Positions 14,050 to 23,576 of a DNA stretch of 34,555 nt are shown here, piece by piece. A program made the translations under genes and the position numbers. Numbering within the stretch: the first letter of the stretch is position 1; each line of letters opens with the position of its first letter. The notes under the pieces were generated by a model, which was not told the origin of the DNA, ran no database searches, and saw only the letters and a list, made by a program, of their open reading frames with translations. The stretch comes from Rickettsiales bacterium (GTDB lineage: Bacteria > Pseudomonadota > Alphaproteobacteria > Rs-D84), in assembly GCA_031256175.1 (NCBI GenBank), contig JAIRRC010000009.1:1-34555 (forward strand), in the 5' to 3' direction.

Positions 14050-16179
14050 CTACTCAAACCTCAAAAACCGCACATCGACTTTTTTGATTCCTGCATCCCG
14101 GAAAGCGACGGTAGCAATCTCGCCGTCAAGCTCGATAAGCACGCCCTTCCCCAATTCCTCATGACTCACTAATTTTCCCTGCATATTGGATTTTGTATTC
14201 ATAGCCGCGGCCCTCTTCGCAACTTCGCTGTCCTGTTTCGTCACCCCGGCGAAGGCCGGGGCCCATTGTTTATTTCCTTTATAAAATCCCACCCTCTCAA
14301 CAAATTCTCCGTCTATTTCATCAATAAAAATACTCTGCAATTGGGGCACCGGCCTTGGCGGCCCGTCTTCCACGAACATATATCTTTGGTTCGTGAATGA
14401 AATGACCAGCCTTTTTATCGCGCGTGTTATCGCGACATAAGCCAGCCGCCTCTCTTCTTCCAAATCGGTTTCTGGGCGTCTGTCTGGAAAAATCCCCTCT
14501 TCCCAAGCTGGCAGAAACACGTTCTTGAATTCAAGTCCCTTGGCCTTATGTATGGTCATCATGGAAACGACATTGCCGCTTTTCGCCTCGTCCTCGTCGT
14601 CACTGATGGCAAGCGCGACCTCCTCTAAGAACGCTTCAAGCGACGGATAGCCTTTGATGCCGTGTATCAATTCCGCGATTCTTTTCATCCGTTCGTCCTT
14701 GTCCAATTCTACGGAATCTTTCCACATTTGGATATATCCCGACCCGTCGAGGATTTTTTGCAAAGCCTCGTCCGGCGTCAAATCGTCCATTTGCGCTGTG
14801 GTTTCGGAAAAAATCTTGGCGAAGTCCGCGGCGCCCTTGGCCATGCGCGGCGGCAACGACATCGTATTCAAAGCATCCATACAAGATATGTGATTCGCGC
14901 GCGCGAATTCTCTTACATGCCCCAAAGCGACATCGCCCATGCCCCTTTTCGGTTTGTTGAAAATTCGCGCAAAAGACACATCGTCGAAAGGATAAACCAA
15001 CAGACGCGCATAGGCGATTGCATCGCGGATTTCGGTATGGTCGTAGAATTTTGTGTCGCCGATAAGCCTGTATGGAATCTTTCGCGCGATGAATTCGTCT
15101 TCGAACTTTTTCAAAAGCGAAGCCCTTCTGACAAGAATGGCTATGTCGGAATAATTTTCTCCGTCGCGCGCCATGTCCTGTATCGCATTTGCGATTCCCT
15201 CTGCCTCGGCAATATCGTTCCAAACGCGAACGACTTGCACTTTGTCGCCGCTGTCTTTGGTCGCCTCTAAATTCTTCCCAAGTCGTTCCTCGTTGTTTTT
15301 GATAAGGCTGTTCGCCGCGCCCAGAATCTCGGGCGTGCTGCGGTAGTTTTTTTCAAGCCTAATGACTTTTGCATCTTTGTATTCCTTTTGGAAACCAAGA
15401 ATATTTTTGACTTCCGAACCCCGCCATGAATAGATTGATTGGTCGTCGTCGCCGACGCAGCAGATATTGCCGGACCCTGACGCAAGCAGACGCATAAGCT
15501 GGTATTGCGAAGCGTTGATGTCCTGATACTCGTCCACCATCACATATTTGAATTGCGACTGGTATTTTTTAAGAATATCGGGATTGTCGATTAACATCTT
15601 AATTGGCTTGATAATAAGGTCTCCGAAATCGACGGCGTTCATGCGTTCCAATTCGGCCTGATAAGCGTAAAGTATTTTATCCAAATCCGCCGAACCTAAA
15701 CTCGTATTCATTTTGTCTTTCATGGACCCGATTTTTTCCATGATAACCGCTGGGTCGTAATTTTCCTTATCAAGCCCCATATTTTTGATTACATTTTTTA
15801 CGACCAACTTTTGGTCGTCGTCGTTCAATATTACAAATGGGGTCCTCAAACCTGTATAAGCGGAATTCTCGCGCAACAAGCGCAATCCTATTGAATGGAA
15901 AGTTCCAGCCCAGATTTTATATCCGTCTCCTTCTTTAATGGGAAACTCTCCTAGGCGTTTTTTTATCTCGCCTGCGGCTTTATTAGCGAATGTCATCGCA
16001 AGAATCTGCTCAGGCTCGGCAAATCCCTTATACATAATGTAAGCAATTCGGTTGATAATCACGCGGGTCTTGCCGGTGCCGGCGCCGCTTAATACAAGCA
16101 GCGGCCCGTCGGTGGATAGCACGGCCTGCCTCTGCCCCTCGTTCAAAAATTCCAATAAATCCTGCACCGCCGGCTCCAC
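14050..16179 (-). CDS. uvrD: UvrD/PcrA-type superfamily 1A DNA helicase
   Basis: A 709-aa 3'-to-5' helicase of DNA repair and replication. Motifs in order: Q-motif LNEGQRQAV (12-20), Walker A GAGTGKT (32-38), Ia MTFANKAA, II VDEYQD (215-220), III GDDDQSIYSWRG (243-254), IV RLEKNYRS, V MMTIHKAKGLEFKNVF and VI RRLAYVAITRA. After the helicase core comes a linker and the UvrD tail domain (GKGVLIELDGEIATVAFRDAGIKKV). A family C repeat is translated in that linker (NKQWAPAFAGVTKQ). The start is a GTG at 16179; a second GTG four codons later is possible. No ATG fits. It diverges from dnaQ across a shared symmetric promoter. Confidence 0.94.
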   Translation of the reverse strand: MEPAVQDLLEFLNEGQRQAVLSTDGPLLVLSGAGTGKTRVIINRIAYIMYKGFAEPEQILAMTFANKAAGEIKKRLGEFPIKEGDGYKIWAGTFHSIGLRLLRENSAYTGLRTPFVILNDDDQKLVVKNVIKNMGLDKENYDPAVIMEKIGSMKDKMNTSLGSADLDKILYAYQAELERMNAVDFGDLIIKPIKMLIDNPDILKKYQSQFKYVMVDEYQDINASQYQLMRLLASGSGNICCVGDDDQSIYSWRGSEVKNILGFQKEYKDAKVIRLEKNYRSTPEILGAANSLIKNNEERLGKNLEATKDSGDKVQVVRVWNDIAEAEGIANAIQDMARDGENYSDIAILVRRASLLKKFEDEFIARKIPYRLIGDTKFYDHTEIRDAIAYARLLVYPFDDVSFARIFNKPKRGMGDVALGHVREFARANHISCMDALNTMSLPPRMAKGAADFAKIFSETTAQMDDLTPDEALQKILDGSGYIQMWKDSVELDKDERMKRIAELIHGIKGYPSLEAFLEEVALAISDDEDEAKSGNVVSMMTIHKAKGLEFKNVFLPAWEEGIFPDRRPETDLEEERRLAYVAITRAIKRLVISFTNQRYMFVEDGPPRPVPQLQSIFIDEIDGEFVERVGFYKGNKQWAPAFAGVTKQDSEVAKRAAAMNTKSNMQGKLVSHEELGKGVLIELDGEIATVAFRDAGIKKVDVRFLRFE
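14240..14271 (+). repeat. Family C palindromic repeat, in frame in uvrD
   Basis: GTCACCCCGG-CGAAGG-CCGGGG followed by CCCATTGTTT. It is almost identical to the repeat at 2402 inside the adaptor gene. It falls in the variable linker before the UvrD tail domain, where an insertion would be tolerated. Confidence 0.87.
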
Positions 16180-16182
16180 CCC

Positions 16183-16216
16183 GTCATTCCAGCGAAAGCT
16201 GGAATCCAGGTAATAA
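16183..16216 (+). repeat. Family C palindromic repeat, CCAGGTAATAA tail
   Basis: GTCATTCCAGC-GAAA-GCTGGAAT followed by CCAGGTAATAA. It lies in the short uvrD leader, right before its start codon. Confidence 0.85.
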
Positions 16217-16218
16217 CT

Positions 16219-16255
16219 ATTTGCATTATTATTTCTGAATAAATATAATGCAAAT
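16219..16255. promoter_or_regulatory. Symmetric bidirectional promoter for dnaQ and uvrD
   Basis: A perfect 11-bp inverted repeat ATTTGCATTAT / ATAATGCAAAT with a 15-bp gap. On the + strand it gives TTGCAT-17-TATAAT (16221-16249) for dnaQ. On the minus strand it gives TTGCAT-17-AATAAT for uvrD. Each -35 overlaps the opposite -10, so the two polymerases should exclude each other. Confidence 0.75.
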
Positions 16256-16279
16256 ACGCATGGAATGAAAGGGGAAATT

Positions 16280-16975
16280 ATGTCGCGGATAGTGTGCTTT
16301 GATACGGAAACTACGGGCTTCGATTATAGGGGCGGGGACAAGATAATCGAAATCGCGGCGGTGGAAATCGTCGATGGAAAAATCACGAGCAACCACGTGC
16401 ACGAGCTTATAAACCCCGACGGGAAATTGGTGCCGAAAGAAGCCTATGAAGTGCATAAGATTTCGAACCACGCCTTGGAAGGCAAACCGAAATTCCGGGA
16501 GATAGCGCCGAAATTGATTGAGTTTTTCGGCAATTCGCAGATAGTGGCGCATAACGGCCAGGACTTCGACTTTCCGTTTTTGAACCATGAATTGCGCAAT
16601 GCGGGCCTGCCCGAAATCCCGAAGGAAAAACAGATAGACAGCTTGATAATCGCAAGGAACCGGGTGTTCGGCCCGAAGTCGTATTCATTGGACGCCTTGG
16701 CGAAATGGTTCGAGATAAGCCTGAAAGAACGCGAATTCGCGCATAGCGCCCTGGTCGATTCGAAAATCCTGGCGCAAATTTACTTAGAGCTTACAAGCGT
16801 AGGCGATATGGAAAGCTACGATTCGATAAAAGAAAGATACGAAAAAGCGATGAAGGAAATACCGAAAACATCGGGCCGCGCGCCGCGCGATTTTCCGCCC
16901 AGCGAAACGGAGTTAAAAACCTGGAATGAATTCCTGACCAAAACCATCCCAAATTCCACCTGGTCGCAATCCTAG
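16280..16975 (+). CDS. dnaQ: DNA polymerase III epsilon subunit (3'-5' proofreading exonuclease)
   Basis: A 231-aa DEDDh exonuclease that proofreads for the replicative polymerase. Exo I is FDTETTG (7-13), Exo II is VAHNGQDFDFPFLN and Exo III is HSALVDSKILAQIY, with the catalytic His and Asp. The C-terminal tail after about residue 180 should hold the polymerase alpha contact. A frame with an ATG five codons upstream exists, but the ATG at 16280 follows GGGGAAA and gives the family start MSRIVCFDTET. It diverges from uvrD, a partner in replication and repair. Length is near the usual 230-245 residues. Confidence 0.94.
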   Translation: MSRIVCFDTETTGFDYRGGDKIIEIAAVEIVDGKITSNHVHELINPDGKLVPKEAYEVHKISNHALEGKPKFREIAPKLIEFFGNSQIVAHNGQDFDFPFLNHELRNAGLPEIPKEKQIDSLIIARNRVFGPKSYSLDALAKWFEISLKEREFAHSALVDSKILAQIYLELTSVGDMESYDSIKERYEKAMKEIPKTSGRAPRDFPPSETELKTWNEFLTKTIPNSTWSQS

Positions 16976-17008
16976 CCTCACTCGTCATTCCGGGCCCGAC
17001 CCTCTCTT

Positions 17009-17046
17009 GTCATTGTCGGGCTTGACCCGACAATCCAGGTAATAAA
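17009..17046 (+). repeat. Family C palindromic repeat, CCAGGTAATAAA tail
   Basis: GTCATTGTCGGG-CTTGA-CCCGACAAT followed by CCAGGTAATAAA. A truncated copy (GTCATTCCGGGCCCGACC) starts at 16984. Confidence 0.85.
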
Positions 17047-17050
17047 AAAA

Positions 17051-17072
17051 CTTGTCTACTATAATAGACAAG
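17051..17072 (+). terminator. Hairpin after dnaQ
   Basis: CTTGTCTA-CTATAA-TAGACAAG, an 8-bp stem with A-rich flanks on both sides. It is a probable terminator between the convergent dnaQ and the 174-aa gene. Confidence 0.6.
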
Positions 17073-17079
17073 TAATAAA

Positions 17080-17158
17080 CTCAAAAATTTCTAGAGAAAT
17101 CGCGTTTTCGAGGATAGAACGCCGAATGACACTTCGAAAAATTGAGCAGAAATTTTTG
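17080..17158. repeat. GAGGATAGAACG element, second copy
   Basis: CAAAAATTTCT (17082-17092) and AGAAATTTTTG (17148-17158) form an 11-bp perfect inverted repeat. The inner part GCGTTTTCGAGGATAGAACG matches the left arm at 6383-6426. As at 6383, it ends a few bases from the stop codon of a minus-strand gene that faces a plus-strand gene. Confidence 0.7.
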
Positions 17159-17163
17159 TCTTA

Positions 17164-17688
17164 TTAATAAGACCCAATCACGCCGTAATAATGATTGCCC
17201 GTGTCGCGGAGCGCGGCTTCCAGTTTCGCCTCGTTAAGCCCGCCGAAAAGAACCATAACTGTTCCTCCGCTTGTCGCAATCATGTCGTGAATGCAAGTTA
17301 TCTTTTGTGAAACGACTTTGAAAAAAGCGCTGGCGGTATTGACTTCGCCAACGCTTAGATTTTTCTTGCCCGCCTTTTTCGATTCGAACTCGCTGACGTT
17401 TCGGATGACGGCCAGCTGGCATTCCGGGGAAACGATAAGCTTGTCGACAAGCTTGACGTCGCCGGCGTCGACAAGGTGCAGCCACCAGTGCTTGTTGCTG
17501 GTCATGATTGGATAATAAAAAACGGCGTCCAACGGCAAGGTGCTTATTTTAGTTGTGTCGGAAACTATTTTGGGCATAAGGCCGGAATCTTTATAAACGA
17601 TTTTTCGCGCGGCTTCATAAAGGCTTTTGTCCTCTTGCAGGGCGGCGGGACAATAGAGCAGTGAAGCGGAAGAATCGATTCGTGGCAT
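17164..17688 (-). CDS. Hypothetical protein, 174 aa
   Basis: No family is recognised. The protein (MPRIDSSASLLYCPAALQED..) is soluble with no signal peptide. It has blocks VFYYPIMTSNKHWWLHLVDAG and ITCIHDMIATSGGTVMVLFGGL and ends HYYGVIGSY. The ATG at 17688 is chosen because a perfect TATAAT lies 6 nt before it, which would make the mRNA leaderless. The frame continues open upstream to 17862, but that part is the translation of a palindromic repeat. Base composition is close to the GC-rich core, unlike the adjoining restriction-modification genes, so it may be an old resident gene rather than part of that island. Confidence 0.7.
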   Translation of the reverse strand: MPRIDSSASLLYCPAALQEDKSLYEAARKIVYKDSGLMPKIVSDTTKISTLPLDAVFYYPIMTSNKHWWLHLVDAGDVKLVDKLIVSPECQLAVIRNVSEFESKKAGKKNLSVGEVNTASAFFKVVSQKITCIHDMIATSGGTVMVLFGGLNEAKLEAALRDTGNHYYGVIGSY

Positions 17689-17694
17689 GCCTAT

Positions 17695-17723
17695 ATTATA
17701 GCATAAAACGCGCCCGTTTTCGA
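17695..17723 (-). promoter_or_regulatory. Promoter of the 174-aa gene, predicted leaderless
   Basis: Minus-strand TATAAT (17700-17695) lies 6 nt before the ATG. The -35 is weak (TCGAAA, 17-bp spacer). Confidence 0.55.
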
Positions 17724-17771
17724 CCCGATTTTTCAGCCCGAATTTAAGACTTGACTCCCCCGGTTTTTCTC

Positions 17772-17828
17772 GTCCTTCCCGCCACCCCCGCACATAGGCG
17801 GAAGGCGGGAATCCCAAATCGTATAAAT
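17772..17828 (+). repeat. Diverged family C-like repeat
   Basis: GTCCTTCCCGCC, a 12-nt middle, GGCGGAAGGCGGGAAT, then CCCAAATCGTATAAATC. The tail resembles 30695-30728 (CTTAAATCGTATTT). It is a longer, imperfect copy. Confidence 0.5.
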
Positions 17829-17886
17829 CATTGCTTAGTATGAACCGGCGATATATAAGCAATTTTTTGCTTGATATTGTAAAAAT

Positions 17887-18687
17887 TCAAGCCACTTTCC
17901 GCTCGGGCCAATCAAAAATATTCGCGGAATTGTTTTTAGTATCTTCAATTCTATCTTTTATCGTATCGCAATATTCGGCGTTCAATTCAAAGCCCACGTA
18001 ATTCCGGCCATTCTTTATGCATGAAATAGCGGTTGTCCCGCTTCCCATAAATGGGTCCAAAACAAGTCCGCCGCGCGGGCAGCTGGCCAACACCATCCTG
18101 TCTATTATTTCCAATGGCTTCTGAGTTGGATGTTCCTCTCTTTCCGGGTCTTGGCGATGAAGCCTTGATACAGACCATAAATCTTTTGGATTATGCCCCA
18201 ATTCCAACCATTTTTTACCAACGAAAATCGAGCGGGTCCTGGCCTTTTTGGTTTCTTCATCATAAGGAACCCTAATTGAATCCAAATCAAAATAATGATT
18301 TTTTGACTTTGCAAAAAAACCTATCGTATCATGGACAGATGAAAATGACCTTGTGCTTCCACCCATGCTCGGCACTCGCCTGTCCCATACGATTTCATTC
18401 AGCATTATCATTTTTTTCTTAATGTATGAGAATATCTCCGGCGAATATCGCCAAGTAAGAAATATATACAAGCACCCATTTTCTTTTAGTTTGGGAATTA
18501 CAGCATCAATCCACCTGTATGTCCATTCAAGATACTCTTCCGGATCTTTTTTATCTGAATCGTTGCCATAGTCTTTACCTAAACAATACGGAGGGTCCGT
18601 CACTATCAAATCTACTGATTTATCGGGAATTCTGCTAACACCTTCAAGCATATCTTCGTTAAAAATTTTATTTACATAATCACGCAT
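17887..18687 (-). CDS. Type II DNA N6-adenine methyltransferase, beta class
   Basis: A 266-aa modification enzyme that methylates adenine in a short recognition site using S-adenosylmethionine. The catalytic motif IV DPPY is at 31-34 (LIVTDPPYCLGKDYGND), and the SAM-binding motif DPFMGSGTT comes later at 211-219, after HPTQKP. That order marks the beta class, as in CcrM and HinfI methylases. The start overlaps the stop of the nuclease gene by one base (TAATG). The gene is AT-richer than its neighbours and uses codons such as AAA, ATA and TTT freely, which suggests acquisition. The recognition sequence cannot be read from the protein. Confidence 0.92.
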   Translation of the reverse strand: MRDYVNKIFNEDMLEGVSRIPDKSVDLIVTDPPYCLGKDYGNDSDKKDPEEYLEWTYRWIDAVIPKLKENGCLYIFLTWRYSPEIFSYIKKKMIMLNEIVWDRRVPSMGGSTRSFSSVHDTIGFFAKSKNHYFDLDSIRVPYDEETKKARTRSIFVGKKWLELGHNPKDLWSVSRLHRQDPEREEHPTQKPLEIIDRMVLASCPRGGLVLDPFMGSGTTAISCIKNGRNYVGFELNAEYCDTIKDRIEDTKNNSANIFDWPERKVA

Positions 18688-19289
18688 TATTTCTTAGACC
18701 CCAAAACTATGCTCCTGGACTCCGATTTCAATAAGTTCAAGAATTCCTTCCTGCTCCTATATTCCGGTTTATGCTCATAAAACGCCTGTATCTTATCGTT
18801 GGTTGGGTTCACATATATCGGGACGAACTGCACGGAGAACACTCTGAGGTAATCCTTATCGAAAATAATATTCAATCCATCGAATCTGATTCCTATGCAA
18901 ACATAAAATATATCATAATCCGGGTTCGCCGTATATTGCGCGAACAGTTTAGCCACTGCGGTTACATCGTTTTTATTTTCTTTTCCGCCGACATTATGAA
19001 TTTTGACATTTATGAAAAGTTTTTTATCCCCGGATTTTATAACGCAATCATGCAGACATGTATCAGGCATATCAAAGTCCACCTCGTCCAAACCAAGTTT
19101 GCTCTTGTTATATTTCGTCTGTTGAGTAATGACCTGCTCCACCAGCCAGCTTACGGAGCGGGTATGTGGCTTTAACCCATACGGCAATATCCTATCATCC
19201 GTTATCTTAAACGAAGGCAATATCTTTGCTAATTTTTGATATAGCTTTTCAAGATACTCAACATTGCTCTTGATGTTCTCAATATTCAT
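18687..19289 (-). CDS. Probable type II restriction endonuclease
   Basis: A 200-aa protein, partner of the methylase by position: same strand, TAATG overlap, shared low GC. A candidate PD-(D/E)XK core is visible: an acidic site PDTCLHD (75-81), then a beta-strand LFINVK (91-96) with the catalytic-type lysine K96, then NKNDVTAVAKLFAQY (about 106-120). The usual D/E before XK is asparagine here (N94), a rare variant or a sign of lost activity. I do not recognise the specific family. The start follows GGAGG at proper spacing. It lies directly downstream of the rpoC terminator. Confidence 0.75.
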   Translation of the reverse strand: MNIENIKSNVEYLEKLYQKLAKILPSFKITDDRILPYGLKPHTRSVSWLVEQVITQQTKYNKSKLGLDEVDFDMPDTCLHDCVIKSGDKKLFINVKIHNVGGKENKNDVTAVAKLFAQYTANPDYDIFYVCIGIRFDGLNIIFDKDYLRVFSVQFVPIYVNPTNDKIQAFYEHKPEYRSRKEFLNLLKSESRSIVLGSKK

Positions 19290-19353
19290 ACCATTGCCTC
19301 CATACCCAATAATCTACCTTTTTATAGGGCTCGAGGCAAGCGCATTTATCCTA

Positions 19354-19380
19354 AAAACTTGTCGCCCCTTTCGGGGCGAC
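19354..19380 (-). terminator. Intrinsic terminator of the rpoBC operon
   Basis: Minus-strand GTCGCCCC-GAAA-GGGGCGAC (19380-19361) followed by AAGTTTTTAGG. An 8-bp GC stem with a GAAA loop and a U-run starts 10 nt after the rpoC stop. The outer bases match the family D hairpin. Confidence 0.88.
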
Positions 19381-19389
19381 TCATTTGGC

Positions 19390-22300
19390 TTAAAGGTCCA
19401 GCGTTCCCTGCTGCGGGACGCCTTCCTCGATTTTGGCGACCTCGGACGCTTCCTCTGCCTCGGCAATCTCGCGCACGCGGCGAACATATGTTCCGGTGCC
19501 GAGCGGAATCAACCGACCCACAATCAGATTTTCGTTCAAGCCTTCAAGCCTGTCGACCTGCCCGCGGATTGCGGCGTCGGTAAGAACGCGCGTTACCTCC
19601 TGGAAGGCGGCGTTGGAAATGAAGCTGTCCGAAGACCGCGACAATTTGGAAATTCCCATCAGGCGGTGCTTGTAAAGCGCGGGCTTTTTGCCATCGCTTG
19701 CGACGCGCTTGTTCTCCGCGCGCAAAGTTCCGATGTTCACTTCCTGCCCGTGCATGAAGGTCGTGTCTTTCGGGTCGATGATTTCGACCTTTCGCATCAT
19801 CTCGCGGATTATGATTTCCATGTGCTTGTTGTTGATGGACACGCCTTGAAGTCGATAGACCTGCTGCACCTGGTCGACCATGTAAGTGGCCAAAGCCTTG
19901 CGTCCTGAAATGCGCAGGATGTCTTCCGGCACCGGGTCTCCGCCGACTATGAAATCGGCCTTCTTGATGACGTCGCCGTTGTTGACCAGAATGTTGCTGC
20001 CCTTTGGAATCATGTATTCGACGGGTTTTTCGGCCGCGTCGGCCGGAAGGATTCGAACCATGATTTTCGACTTGTGCGAATCGTCGATTTCGATTTCTCC
20101 GTCGATGTCGGCGAGAACGGCCGGGTTTTTAAGGTTGCGCGCTTCGAGAAGCTCCTCGACGCGCGGCAATCCTCCGGTAATATCCTTTGTCTTCTGGTTT
20201 TCGACGGGAATGCGGGCGATGACGTCGCCGGCCTTTATGTCGTCGCCGTCGGACACATTGAGCACGGCGTAAATCGGCATCATGTATTCGAGCTTGTTCT
20301 TTCCCATGGTTATGATTTCGCCGGCGTCGTCGAGAATGGCGATTCCTGGTTTAAGGGATTTTTTGGTTATGTTCTTCCAGTTGATGATTTTCTTGGTTGA
20401 AATACCGGATACGGAATCTTCCTCTTCTTTGTAGGAAATATTGTCGATAAGGTCGCGATAAGCGACTTTTCCGGATTTTTCTGCCAGGATGACGCGCGAA
20501 TACGGGTCGGTTTCTGCGATTTTCGCGCCCTTTTCGACCATCGCGCCGTCGACGATTGCGACTTCGGAAGAATAAGGCAATTTCACGCGCGCATTGCCGA
20601 TTTTGACATATGCGTTGTGCCCCATGACGATGTTCTTGCCGCGCGAATTGACGACGATTCCGACATTTTCGAATTCGGCCTTTCCGGCAACTGGCGCGAC
20701 GACGAATCCTTCGTTTCCTCCGCTGCTTACCGCGACGCCGCCGACGTGGAAGGTCCGAAGCGTCAGCTGCGTTCCGGGTTCGCCGATGGCTTGTGCGGCG
20801 ATGATTCCGACGCCCTCGCCGATTTGGACTTGCGTTCCCTTGCTAAGGTCGCTGCCGTAGCACTTTGCGCAAAGGCCTTCGGATTCGCAGGTAAGGACGC
20901 TGCGGACTTTTATTTCTTTAAGGTCTGCGGCGTCTATCTTGCTGGCGATTTGCTTTGTTATAAGCTCGTTGCGTTTTACGATGGCGTCGCCCGCGGCGTT
21001 CTTGACGTCTTCTGCGGCGAATCGTCCCATGACGACCTTGCCCAAAGTTTTCACAATCGTGGCGCCGTCATGTATAGGCCGCTCTATGACGGATTCCGTG
21101 GTTCCGCAGTCGGTTTCGGTTATGACGATGTTTTGGGCGAGCGACACCAGGCGGCGGGTTAGATAACCGGCTTCCGCGGTCTTCATGGCTGTGTCGGAAA
21201 GACCCTTGCGCGAGCCGTGCGTCGAGGTGAAATATTCGGACACGTTGAGGCCTTCCTTGAAGTTGGAAATAATCGGCACCTCGATGATTTCGCCGGAAGG
21301 TTTCGTCATCATTCCGCGCATTCCGGCCAGCTGGCGGATTTGGGTCTGCGAGCCGCGCGCGCCGGAATCGGCCATCATGGAAATGCTGTTCCATTTGCCT
21401 GGCGCCGAAGATTTTTCCATAGCGGCAAGCGAAAGTGCGCCGACGCTGTCTGTGGTCTTCTGCCAAAGGTCGACGACTTTATTGTATCGCTCGCCGTTGG
21501 AAATAAGTCCGTTCTGATATTGTCCCTCGATTTCGCCGGCGGACTTTCGTGCGGCCTCGATAAGCTTGGCCTTTCCCTCGGGGATTACGATGTCGTCCTG
21601 CGAGATGGAGATTCCAGATTTGGCGGCCTGCTCGAACCCGATGTTTTTAAGCTTGTCTGCGACGATAATCATGTCCTTGTCTCCGCAGAATTCGTATGCC
21701 GATGCGAGAAGCTCTTCGATTTTGCCCTTCTTCATGTCCTGGTTCACAAGCGCGAAGCTCATGCCTGGCTTTTTGGGAAGGATTTCGCCCAATATCATTC
21801 GGCCAGCGGTGGTCTTGAAGGTCTTCATGGCGACGTTTCCGTCCATGTCGATTTCATTGAATCGCGCGATGATGGGGGTATGGAGCTCGATGGCCTCGTT
21901 CTGCAAAGCCATCTTGATTTCGTCCATGTTTGCGAAGCGCGGGGACTTTTGGGTCCAGTCGCCGTTGACCAGCGATATGTAATAGACGCCAAGCACCATG
22001 TCCTGCGAAGGGACTATGACGGGCGCGCCGTCGGCGGGGTGAAGGACGTTGTTTGTCGCGAGCATAAGCGTGCGGGCTTCCAGCTGCGCTTCGAGCGAAA
22101 TCGGCACATGGACGGACATGGTGTCGCCGTCGAAGTCTGCGTTGAATCCCTTGCAGACGAGCGGATGAAGCTGTATGGCTTTTCCCTCGACCAGGATAGG
22201 CTCGAACGCCAGCACCGAAAGCTTGTGCAAAGTCGGCGCGCGGTTGAGGATGACGGGATGCTGGTAAATGACCTTTTGAAGAATGTCCCAAACGATGGCT

Positions 22301-23514
22301 TCCTGGTTTTCGACCATCTTTTTGGCGGTCTTCAAAGTGTTGGCGTGGTCCATGGCCAAAAGCTCGGCATAAACGAACAGGCGGAATAGTTCCAAAGCCA
22401 TGATTTTCGGAAGACCGACCTGGTGCAGCCTAAGCGTCGGGCCTGAAACGATGACCGAACGGCCGGAATAGTCGACGCGCTTTCCAAGCAGGTTCATGCG
22501 GAATCGTCCCGACTTTCCGCGCAGCGAATCGGACAGGGATTTCAAAACGTGCTTGTTCTGGGAAACCATGGGGCGCGGCTTGTGGCTGTTGTCGAACAGG
22601 GCGTCGACGGCCTCTTGCAGCATGCGCTTTTCGTTGCGGACTATGATTTCCGGCGCGCGCATTTCTATAAGTTTTTTGAGGCGGTTGTTGCGGATGATGA
22701 CGCGGCGGTATAAATCGTTAAGGTCCGAAGTCGCGACGTGTCCGGCGTCAAGCTGGACCAGCGGGCGGAGTTCCGGCGGCAGAACGGGAATGGTGTCCAT
22801 AATCATCCAGGAAGGATTGACTCCGGAAGCGACGAAATTCTCGACCAGGCGCAGGTGTTTCTGCAAAGAACGCCTCTTTACGTCGGACTTTGTGTCGGCC
22901 AGCTCGGCGCGAAGGCGGTTGCGCTCTTCGACCATGTCCAAGGCGGCGATGATGTTGCGGACGCCCTCGGCCCCGATACCGACGCGGAATGAATCGGCGC
23001 CGAACTCTTCGATTTTCTTCTGGTAGTCGTCCTCGGAAATGACGTCATACAAACGAAGGTCGGTCAGACCGGGCTCGGCGACGATATAGTTGTCGTATGA
23101 TATGACCTGGTCCAGCTTCTTGTTCGGCATATTGTTGAGCAGTGTTGCGATTTTTCCTTCGCGCATGAACCAGTTGTGGACGACGGGTGTTATAAGCTTG
23201 ATGTGCCCCATGCGTTCGCGGCGGACCGAGCTGGCGCCGACCTCGACGCCGCAGCGTTCGCAGACTACGCCGCGGAATTTTATGCGCTTGTATTTTCCGC
23301 AGGCGCATTCATAGTCTTTTTGCGGCCCGAAAATCTGCTGGCAGAAAAGGCCTTCGGGTTCCGGGCGCAGGGAATGGTAGTCGATGGTGTCGGGCTTTTT
23401 GACCTCGCCATAGGACCAGGATTTTATTTCATCGGGCGAAGCTACGGTTATCCGCAGGGCTTCGAACGGGTCGTTGGTTTCGATTTGGCCGAAAATTTTC
23501 TGCAACATGCTCAT
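19390..23514 (-). CDS. rpoC: DNA-directed RNA polymerase beta' subunit
   Basis: The 1374-aa largest subunit of RNA polymerase. The N-terminal zinc site [17 protein letters not shown] is intact. The catalytic magnesium loop is [14 protein letters not shown] with all three Asp; the position usually Gln after the last Asp is Thr here. Also visible are the rudder/bridge region ([19 protein letters not shown]), the second zinc site (TDCGT and [11 protein letters not shown]), and the C-terminal [24 protein letters not shown] precedes the ATG. It follows rpoB after 62 bp that contain one family A repeat, and it ends at a good terminator. Confidence 0.98.
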   Translation of the reverse strand: MSMLQKIFGQIETNDPFEALRITVASPDEIKSWSYGEVKKPDTIDYHSLRPEPEGLFCQQIFGPQKDYECACGKYKRIKFRGVVCERCGVEVGASSVRRERMGHIKLITPVVHNWFMREGKIATLLNNMPNKKLDQVISYDNYIVAEPGLTDLRLYDVISEDDYQKKIEEFGADSFRVGIGAEGVRNIIAALDMVEERNRLRAELADTKSDVKRRSLQKHLRLVENFVASGVNPSWMIMDTIPVLPPELRPLVQLDAGHVATSDLNDLYRRVIIRNNRLKKLIEMRAPEIIVRNEKRMLQEAVDALFDNSHKPRPMVSQNKHVLKSLSDSLRGKSGRFRMNLLGKRVDYSGRSVIVSGPTLRLHQVGLPKIMALELFRLFVYAELLAMDHANTLKTAKKMVENQEAIVWDILQKVIYQHPVILNRAPTLHKLSVLAFEPILVEGKAIQLHPLVCKGFNADFDGDTMSVHVPISLEAQLEARTLMLATNNVLHPADGAPVIVPSQDMVLGVYYISLVNGDWTQKSPRFANMDEIKMALQNEAIELHTPIIARFNEIDMDGNVAMKTFKTTAGRMILGEILPKKPGMSFALVNQDMKKGKIEELLASAYEFCGDKDMIIVADKLKNIGFEQAAKSGISISQDDIVIPEGKAKLIEAARKSAGEIEGQYQNGLISNGERYNKVVDLWQKTTDSVGALSLAAMEKSSAPGKWNSISMMADSGARGSQTQIRQLAGMRGMMTKPSGEIIEVPIISNFKEGLNVSEYFTSTHGSRKGLSDTAMKTAEAGYLTRRLVSLAQNIVITETDCGTTESVIERPIHDGATIVKTLGKVVMGRFAAEDVKNAAGDAIVKRNELITKQIASKIDAADLKEIKVRSVLTCESEGLCAKCYGSDLSKGTQVQIGEGVGIIAAQAIGEPGTQLTLRTFHVGGVAVSSGGNEGFVVAPVAGKAEFENVGIVVNSRGKNIVMGHNAYVKIGNARVKLPYSSEVAIVDGAMVEKGAKIAETDPYSRVILAEKSGKVAYRDLIDNISYKEEEDSVSGISTKKIINWKNITKKSLKPGIAILDDAGEIITMGKNKLEYMMPIYAVLNVSDGDDIKAGDVIARIPVENQKTKDITGGLPRVEELLEARNLKNPAVLADIDGEIEIDDSHKSKIMVRILPADAAEKPVEYMIPKGSNILVNNGDVIKKADFIVGGDPVPEDILRISGRKALATYMVDQVQQVYRLQGVSINNKHMEIIIREMMRKVEIIDPKDTTFMHGQEVNIGTLRAENKRVASDGKKPALYKHRLMGISKLSRSSDSFISNAAFQEVTRVLTDAAIRGQVDRLEGLNENLIVGRLIPLGTGTYVRRVREIAEAEEASEVAKIEEGVPQQGTLDL

Positions 23515-23530
23515 GTCTAACTCCTTTTTT

Positions 23531-23576
23531 AAGTTCCCCCCGTAGCGAGGGGTGCCCGCAGAGCGGGGTGGTCTTT
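23531..23576 (+). repeat. Family A palindromic repeat between rpoB and rpoC
   Basis: AAGTTCCCCCC-GTAGC-GAGGGG, then CCCGCAGAGCGGGG, then TGGTCTTTTT. It fills almost the whole rpoB-rpoC spacer and begins next to the rpoB stop. Confidence 0.85.

Noticed and set aside
17689-17862. Upstream extension of the 174-aa gene to a 232-aa protein
   Set aside because: The extension is the translation of a diverged palindromic repeat and passes over a perfect TATAAT box placed 6 nt before the chosen ATG.
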